Shown here piece after piece: positions 24,308 through 28,501 of a stretch of DNA of 28,501 bases (position 1 is its first letter; every line of letters starts with the position of its first letter). Made by a program: the position numbers and the translations under genes. Source of the stretch: JAVVVD01 sp964642795 (GTDB taxonomy: Bacteria > Bacillota > Clostridia > Christensenellales > CAG-138); assembly GCA_964642795.1 (NCBI GenBank), contig CAZXRQ010000023.1, positions 1 to 28,501 of the forward strand. Reading direction: 5' to 3'. The notes beneath the pieces are model-generated. The model was not told the origin of the DNA and ran no database searches. It worked only from the letters and a program-made list of their open reading frames with translations.

Positions 24308-24900
24308 TATATCTCCTCTACCCTGACCCTCAGTCCGTCAATCGAATCAGCAATCTCATCGGTAACAACATCGATAAGCGTGGATCTGTTGGATGCGGCG
24401 ACGATACGGCTTATATCGATAGGCGGCCCAACCATCACTATCGGATGTACGCGGCTGTAGCTTTGCGGGTGTATATATATAGGTATTACCGGAGCGCCAG
24501 AGCGCACGGCCAAAAACGCCGCCCCCTTTTCGAACTCATCCAGGCGTCCGCTTATGGAGCGCTTGCCCTCCGGGAATATTCCAAACACCTTTCCCTTCTC
24601 CAACACGGCCAGCGCGTTTTTAAGCGAGGATATGCCAACGTTTTTTCGGTCCACCGGAAAAGCGAACAGTCCGCGAAAAAACATATTGCCGGTCCAAGTC
24701 TGGAATATTTCCTTTTTGGCCATAAAATGTACTATGCGCGGACTTATCAGGCCTATGAGCATAGGATCGCCCATGGACAGATGGTTGCTTACAAATATTG
24801 CCTTCCCCTTAACGCGAAGGTGCTGCTTACCATATACGTGAGGCCTTAGGATCAGCAGAATTATGGGGCCGACGAGGTATTTCAACAGCAGATAAAGCAT
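24298..24900 (-). CDS. plsC: 1-acyl-sn-glycerol-3-phosphate acyltransferase
   Basis: Membrane-associated acyltransferase of 200 residues that makes phosphatidic acid from lysophosphatidic acid. The catalytic HX4D is SNHLSMGDP (H40, D45) and the phosphate-binding motif is FPEGKRS (from F109). An N-terminal hydrophobic helix (residues 2-19) anchors it. The ATG directly follows the cmk stop codon, using AAGGA inside cmk as ribosome binding site. The cmk–plsC–ispH–rpsA order is typical of Clostridia. Confidence 0.94.
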   Translation of the reverse strand: MLYLLLKYLVGPIILLILRPHVYGKQHLRVKGKAIFVSNHLSMGDPMLIGLISPRIVHFMAKKEIFQTWTGNMFFRGLFAFPVDRKNVGISSLKNALAVLEKGKVFGIFPEGKRSISGRLDEFEKGAAFLAVRSGAPVIPIYIHPQSYSRVHPIVMVGPPIDISRIVAASNRSTLIDVVTDEIADSIDGLRVRVEEIYCK

Positions 24901-25578
24901 CTATCTCACGTCCTTAAGGTGTACTAAAACGGCGTCTATCGTGCCCTGTATGTCCAGCGCCGTCGTATCCACCAATATGGCGTCCGGCGTTCTTGTAAGC
25001 GGCGCGAATTCGCGGGTGCTGTCCGTGCGGTCGCGTGCAATTATCTCTTCAAGCATGTCCTCAAAAGGCATATCAAGGCATTCACCCTTGGTATGCAGCT
25101 CTTTTAGTCTGCGCTTTGCGCGTTCTTCAGGGGAAGCGGTTATATAAAACTTGTACGGGGTGTCCGGCATAATGTAAGATCCTATATCTCTGCCATCCAT
25201 CACCACGTCGTTGGACGCCGCTATTTTTTGCTGCAGCGACGCCAGCTTGATCCTAACGGCCGGGATCACACCGATGTCCGATGCGCCTTTAGATACGCGA
25301 GGTGTTCGGATATATGCGTTAACATCCTCTCCGTCCAGGTAAGTATGCTGAACACCGTCGATGTTTTTAACATATATGTCTGTGCCGTCGAGTAACGGCA
25401 GCACATCGGCTTCGCTTGCGGGCTCTGCCCCGCAGCGTATCGCCTTCAGCGCCATAGCCCGGTACATAGCACCCGTATCAAGATGCAATATGCCAAGCTC
25501 CGATGCTACGGCCTTTGCAACCGTACTCTTGCCCGCGCCGGCGGGGCCGTCTATGGCTATGTTGATGTACTCCTTCAT
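24901..25578 (-). CDS. cmk: Cytidylate kinase
   Basis: Phosphorylates CMP and dCMP to the diphosphates, 225 residues. Walker A is GPAGAGKST (residues 11-19), then LDTGAMYRA for nucleotide binding, the CMP-binding insert, and DGRDIGSYIMPD with the conserved Arg-Asp. The LID region has SPEERAKRR. GAAGG lies about ten bases before the ATG. It follows the flavoprotein gene by 17 bases and abuts plsC, so it is in the same operon. Confidence 0.97.
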   Translation of the reverse strand: MKEYINIAIDGPAGAGKSTVAKAVASELGILHLDTGAMYRAMALKAIRCGAEPASEADVLPLLDGTDIYVKNIDGVQHTYLDGEDVNAYIRTPRVSKGASDIGVIPAVRIKLASLQQKIAASNDVVMDGRDIGSYIMPDTPYKFYITASPEERAKRRLKELHTKGECLDMPFEDMLEEIIARDRTDSTREFAPLTRTPDAILVDTTALDIQGTIDAVLVHLKDVR

Positions 25579-25595
25579 AAAGCCGTCACCTTCAT

Positions 25596-26813
25596 TTATT
25601 GTATGGAGCTGCCCGCAAGCGCGCCCGTAGAGTATGCTATCTGCAGATTGAAGCCGCCGGTATACGCGTCTACATCCAGCATCTCACCGGCAAAATACAG
25701 CCCCGGAACGAGCTTTGAGCCCATCGTGGACGCGTTAATCTCACTAACCGGTATACCTCCGCGCGTTATTATCGCCTCGTCGATGGGACGAGCGCATTTT
25801 ACCGTGAGCGGTACGTGCTTTATCACCGCGCCCAAGGCAAGACGCTGTGCGCGTGTGACGCTGTCCACCGGCATATCCGGCGATAATTCAGCCAAACCTA
25901 TGATAACAGCAATCAACCGCCTTGGCAACAGCTCTAAAAGCGAGTTGGCAAGCGAACGTCTTGCGTTTTTTTCAAAATCGCGTTGAATACGCCTGTCCAG
26001 CACGGCTTCGTCCAAAGCGGGTTTAAGGTCTATGGCAAGCCGCGCTCCGGATGTGTCGGATGCAAGCCTGCTGCTTGCGGACAGCACCAGCGGGCCGCTC
26101 ACGCCGAAATGCGTAAACAGCAGCTCGCCCAGCTCGCTGAACACGAGCTTATTGCCGGCGTATGCCGAAAGAACAACGTTTTTAAGCGATAAGCCGGAAA
26201 GCTCCCCCGGCCAGCTTTCGCAGGTTTCCAAAGGAATGAGCGACGGCAAAAGCTCGCTTACCGTATGCCCAAGGCTGCATGCAAGCGCAAATCCTGAACC
26301 GTCTGAACCTGTAGACGGACAGCTTGCGCCGCCGGTAGCAAGAACAACATCGTCTGCAAGCATATCTTCGCCGGCGGTGTGTATGCAAAACCCTTGCTGA
26401 AGCCGTTCTATGCCGCTGACCCGGCAGCTTAGCTTTACCCTTACGCCGCAGGCGCGCAGGTTGCTGCTAAGCGCCCGTATGACGTCGCTTGATTTATCCG
26501 ACTCGGGAAACACACGCCCGCCGCGCTCAACCTTGGTAGGCACACCCATGCGCTCAATAAGCTCTATTATGTCGCGGTTAGAAAAGCCATACAGGGCGCT
26601 GTACAGGAATTTAGGGTTGCGCGGTATGTTGGCAAAAAAGTCCTCAATGTCGGCGTCGTTGGTGATATTACAGCGTCCTTTGCCGGTCAAGTACAGCTTT
26701 TTGCCCAGCTTCTCGTTGCGCTCAATAAGCGTAACGTCATGCCCACGCTTTGCCGCGCAGGCCGCCGCCATCATTCCTGCCGGACCGCCGCCGATCACTG
26801 CAACCGTACTCAT
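25596..26813 (-). CDS. HI0933-family NAD(P)/FAD-dependent oxidoreductase
   Basis: Flavoprotein of 405 residues, in databases often called aminoacetone oxidase family FAD-binding enzyme (B. subtilis YtfP-like). It starts with the dinucleotide fold VAVIGGGPAGMMAA, has the family block KLYLTGKGRCNITN, VLATGGASCPSTGSDGSG in the middle, and the C-terminal FAD contact GLYFAGEMLDVDAYTGGFN. The real substrate is unknown. I start at ATG 26813, where the FAD fold begins; the open frame up to 26924 would run into the phosphatase gene. The Shine-Dalgarno is weak (AAGGA, 13 bases off). It precedes cmk, as often in Clostridia. Confidence 0.93.
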   Translation of the reverse strand: MSTVAVIGGGPAGMMAAACAAKRGHDVTLIERNEKLGKKLYLTGKGRCNITNDADIEDFFANIPRNPKFLYSALYGFSNRDIIELIERMGVPTKVERGGRVFPESDKSSDVIRALSSNLRACGVRVKLSCRVSGIERLQQGFCIHTAGEDMLADDVVLATGGASCPSTGSDGSGFALACSLGHTVSELLPSLIPLETCESWPGELSGLSLKNVVLSAYAGNKLVFSELGELLFTHFGVSGPLVLSASSRLASDTSGARLAIDLKPALDEAVLDRRIQRDFEKNARRSLANSLLELLPRRLIAVIIGLAELSPDMPVDSVTRAQRLALGAVIKHVPLTVKCARPIDEAIITRGGIPVSEINASTMGSKLVPGLYFAGEMLDVDAYTGGFNLQIAYSTGALAGSSIQ

Positions 26814-26837
26814 ACGCCGCACCCGTCCTTTACGCTG

Positions 26838-26859
26838 CGCACATAGGTACGTATGTGCG
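26838..26859. repeat. Hairpin in phosphatase–flavoprotein gap
   Basis: CGCACATA (26838-26845) and TATGTGCG (26852-26859) are exact reverse complements with a 6-base loop. No T-tract follows on either strand. In the mRNA it would sit about 25 bases before the flavoprotein start and could affect its translation or processing. Confidence 0.55.
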
Positions 26860-26874
26860 ACATGTCGTTTAATG

Positions 26875-27453
26875 TTAGAGCTTCCCGTCATTTGCATTCT
26901 GCGCACATATTTCGCTGTACGCACAGTTATCTATACGAATCTTATGGATATTGCGGATTGGCAAACCGATGTAGTGTGCAATTATCAGTTTGACCGGCAG
27001 TGTGTGAGACGCTATCGCAACAATGTCCATTCCGCCGCATTCTTCAAATATCCGTTCCAACGCCGTAATGCAGCGCGACTGTATTTCACCCAGTGTTTCG
27101 GCATCTTTTACGCGCAGCAGCTCCGGCGTATCGCACCAAAGCCTCCAGTCAGAGGGCCAGCGCTGGGCAATATCCATAAAGCGCATACCCTGCCATTGTG
27201 CAAAGTATATCTCCGTTAGCTCCGGCATCGAATATACTTCGCAGCCGTTTGCATCCGCCACCGCTTTGCCTGTTGTGCGCGCGCGCTCCAGCGGGCTGGT
27301 ATATACGCGCTGCACGCCTACGTCTTTCAGCCGCAACGCCAAAGCCTTGGCCTGAGCGAGGCCTTCTTCGTTAAGCGGTATATCCATGCGTCCCTGCACC
27401 ATGCTGACGCGATTCCAGTCCGTTTCGCCGTGGCGTGTGATTATCAGCTTCAT
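26875..27453 (-). CDS. Histidine phosphatase family protein
   Basis: Phosphoglycerate-mutase-like phosphatase of 192 residues. The phosphohistidine motif is ITRHGETDWN (R7, H8, G9), the second Arg and the acid are in SPLERARTT and ELTEIYFAQWQG, and the C-terminal His is in IASHTLPVKLI, where the usual HG is HT. The family includes CobC (alpha-ribazole phosphatase), PhoE and sugar-phosphate phosphatases; no cobalamin gene is nearby and the substrate cannot be told. Its start overlaps the surE stop by four bases, so the two phosphatases are co-translated. Confidence 0.9.
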   Translation of the reverse strand: MKLIITRHGETDWNRVSMVQGRMDIPLNEEGLAQAKALALRLKDVGVQRVYTSPLERARTTGKAVADANGCEVYSMPELTEIYFAQWQGMRFMDIAQRWPSDWRLWCDTPELLRVKDAETLGEIQSRCITALERIFEECGGMDIVAIASHTLPVKLIIAHYIGLPIRNIHKIRIDNCAYSEICAQNANDGKL

Positions 27454-28190
27454 TCCTGTTCTATATCCTTAATGGCTGTAAAGTCCGTCAGATCGGTAAG
27501 CAGCGGCGTTATTGTAGCAAAGCCGTCGTGCAGCCAGCGGCAGTCGGTATTTTCCTGCGGCGGGTATTCGTGGGGCTTACGGCCGGGCAGCCAATAGTAT
27601 GCCGCGCCGTGAGGATCCATGCGCTCATCATACCGTGTATAGTATGGAGGCACGCCAAGCGGCGCAGCTTTTACACCGCGTATATCCTCAAGCGGCAAAT
27701 CCGGAACGTTTAGGTTTAGCAGCTTAATTCCGCGTTCAAGCGATAATGTAATCATTCGCTTCACGTACTCGGCGGTTGCGTCCAGATGCTGAGGCGTAAA
27801 CGAGTTGCAGGATGCTGCGATTGCCGGTACACCGTTCAGCGCCGCCTCCATAGCAGCGGATACCGTACCGGAATAGAATACGTCTATGCCGGCGTTCGCG
27901 CCTAGGTTGATACCAGAAATTGTCATGTCAAACGGCGTATCCAAATTACCGCAGGCAAACTTTACGCAATCCACCGGGCTGCCGCTGATGGCATACGCCT
28001 GTACGGGCAGTCCGTTTAGGTTTACCCTCTTTACTCGCAAAGGATAAGAAAATGTAAGGCTGTGCGATACACCGCTCTGCTCGGTGGATGGAGCAGCCAC
28101 GGTAACCTCGTGTTCTGCGCAAAGCGCGCCGGCAAGCGCAGCTATACCCGGCGATAATATGCCGTCGTCATTCGTAATAAGCAGTTTCAT
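27450..28190 (-). CDS. surE: 5'/3'-nucleotidase SurE
   Basis: Metal-dependent nucleoside monophosphatase of 246 residues, linked to stationary-phase survival. Metal ligands D8 and D9 are in LLITNDDGI, S39 in TEQSGVSHS, and N95 in SGINLGANAG. The first codon used is ATG 28190, eight bases after GGGGG; the open frame adds three residues that are not conserved. It has its own promoter after the oadA terminator and begins the operon that runs to rpsA, as no terminator is visible between these genes. Confidence 0.95.
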   Translation of the reverse strand: MKLLITNDDGILSPGIAALAGALCAEHEVTVAAPSTEQSGVSHSLTFSYPLRVKRVNLNGLPVQAYAISGSPVDCVKFACGNLDTPFDMTISGINLGANAGIDVFYSGTVSAAMEAALNGVPAIAASCNSFTPQHLDATAEYVKRMITLSLERGIKLLNLNVPDLPLEDIRGVKAAPLGVPPYYTRYDERMDPHGAAYYWLPGRKPHEYPPQENTDCRWLHDGFATITPLLTDLTDFTAIKDIEQE

Positions 28191-28238
28191 ACCAAGCACC
28201 CCCTGTGCGCATCAATAATTGCAGTGTGTACGTATATG

Positions 28239-28267
28239 ATTTTATCAACTATCATCCAAACAAGCAA
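28239..28267 (-). promoter_or_regulatory. Probable surE operon promoter
   Basis: On the − strand: TTGCTT (28262-28267), 17-base spacer, TAAAAT (28239-28244). It starts at the base where the oadA terminator stem ends. Predicted leader about 42 bases. Confidence 0.5.
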
Positions 28268-28290
28268 GGGCTGCCGTATAAGGGCAGCCC
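28262..28290 (-). terminator. Terminator of the oadA-like gene
   Basis: GGGCTGCC (28268-28275) and GGCAGCCC (28283-28290) form a perfect 8-bp stem with a 7-base loop. The following − strand sequence CTTGCTTGTTTGG is only moderately T-rich, so efficiency is uncertain. It lies 22 bases after the stop codon. Confidence 0.75.
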
Positions 28291-28312
28291 ATAGTTATAT
28301 GCCTTCAACGCT

Positions 28313-28501
28313 TCAGATGGAAACATCCTCAACATACAGTTCCCTAACGCCCGTATCAGCCGCCGGCGCCGTTGTTGCGGCAGGTGCAGCGGCAGCCTCA
28401 GCCGGCTTTTCGGCGGGCGTTTGCCCGGATGCGGCTTTGCGCGCTTCGAAGAACTTCATTGCCACCTGCGGGAACAGGGCGTAGCTCAAAACGTCCTCCT
28501 C
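28313..28501 (-). CDS. Oxaloacetate decarboxylase alpha / pyruvate carboxylase B-type, C-terminus only
   Basis: The last 62 residues of a − strand gene whose 5' part lies beyond the window; the stop TGA is at 28313-28315. The visible part begins EEDVLSYALFPQVAMKFFEA, the end of the conserved carboxyltransferase domain in OadA/PycB proteins. A low-complexity Ala/Pro/Glu stretch and a terminal RELYVEDVS block follow. There is no biotin-accepting MKM domain after it, so the biotin carrier must be a separate protein, as in decarboxylase sodium pumps of anaerobes. Identity rests on a short segment. Confidence 0.75.
   Translation of the reverse strand, partial: EEDVLSYALFPQVAMKFFEARKAASGQTPAEKPAEAAAAPAATTAPAADTGVRELYVEDVSI

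Noticed and set aside
24253..24849. 198-residue + strand frame opposite plsC
   Set aside because: plsC has intact catalytic motifs on the − strand; the + frame has no motif and no ribosome binding site.
1..28501. CRISPR array, insertion sequences, toxin–antitoxin or defence system
   Set aside because: No spaced direct repeats, transposase motifs, terminal inverted repeats or recognisable defence proteins were found on either strand.

Overview
The window is a dense stretch of bacterial core genome, about 28.5 kb, with almost no accessory DNA. Gene content and order point to an anaerobic member of the Bacillota, most likely class Clostridia. The main clues are an IspH–ribosomal protein S1 fusion, a YlbF/YmcA-type protein between miaB and mutS, a Bacillus-like LexA, a GTG-started RNase Y, and the end of a separate oxaloacetate decarboxylase alpha chain without a biotin domain. 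Base composition looks moderately GC-rich, yet AUA is the commonest isoleucine codon in the gene I counted by hand. I cannot name a genus.

Left block (1–9633, all + strand): the 3' part of a tRNA-Leu(CAG) with its terminator, then mntP (manganese efflux). After a roughly 230-base gap with a sigma-A-like promoter comes a tight operon: miaB, a ylbF-type gene, mutS, mutL, miaA, hfq and a PLP lyase of the YnbB type. It combines tRNA A37 modification (miaA and miaB), mismatch repair (mutS and mutL) and RNA-level regulation (ylbF and hfq). Several genes overlap by 4 bases.

Centre (9634–12430): lexA (−) abuts the lyase stop to stop. A small cysteine-motif protein of unknown function is divergent from lexA. 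A tyrosine recombinase (−) and rnhA (−) follow, then tRNA-Trp (+) with a consensus promoter and a terminator. A perfect 28-bp palindrome with the 11-6-11 geometry of a Xer/dif site overlaps the −35 element of the recombinase promoter. Because genes on both sides point towards this centre, it is a candidate replication-terminus region.

Right block (12472–28501, all − strand), in transcription order: oadA (3' end only), surE, a histidine phosphatase, an HI0933-type flavoprotein, cmk, plsC, an ispH–rpsA fusion, ftsK, rimO, pgsA, cinA, recA, rny and an M19 dipeptidase. It covers central metabolism, lipid and isoprenoid synthesis, translation, chromosome segregation, recombination and mRNA decay. 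Terminators after oadA, rpsA, recA and rny divide it into transcription units. Promoter candidates lie before surE, ftsK, recA and rny.

No CRISPR array, insertion sequence, prophage or defence island is visible. The points worth a second look are regulatory or architectural: the dif-like palindrome, overlapping lexA promoters, related palindromes at the lexA, recA and ftsK promoters, and a dipeptidase whose ribosome binding site follows directly on a terminator.
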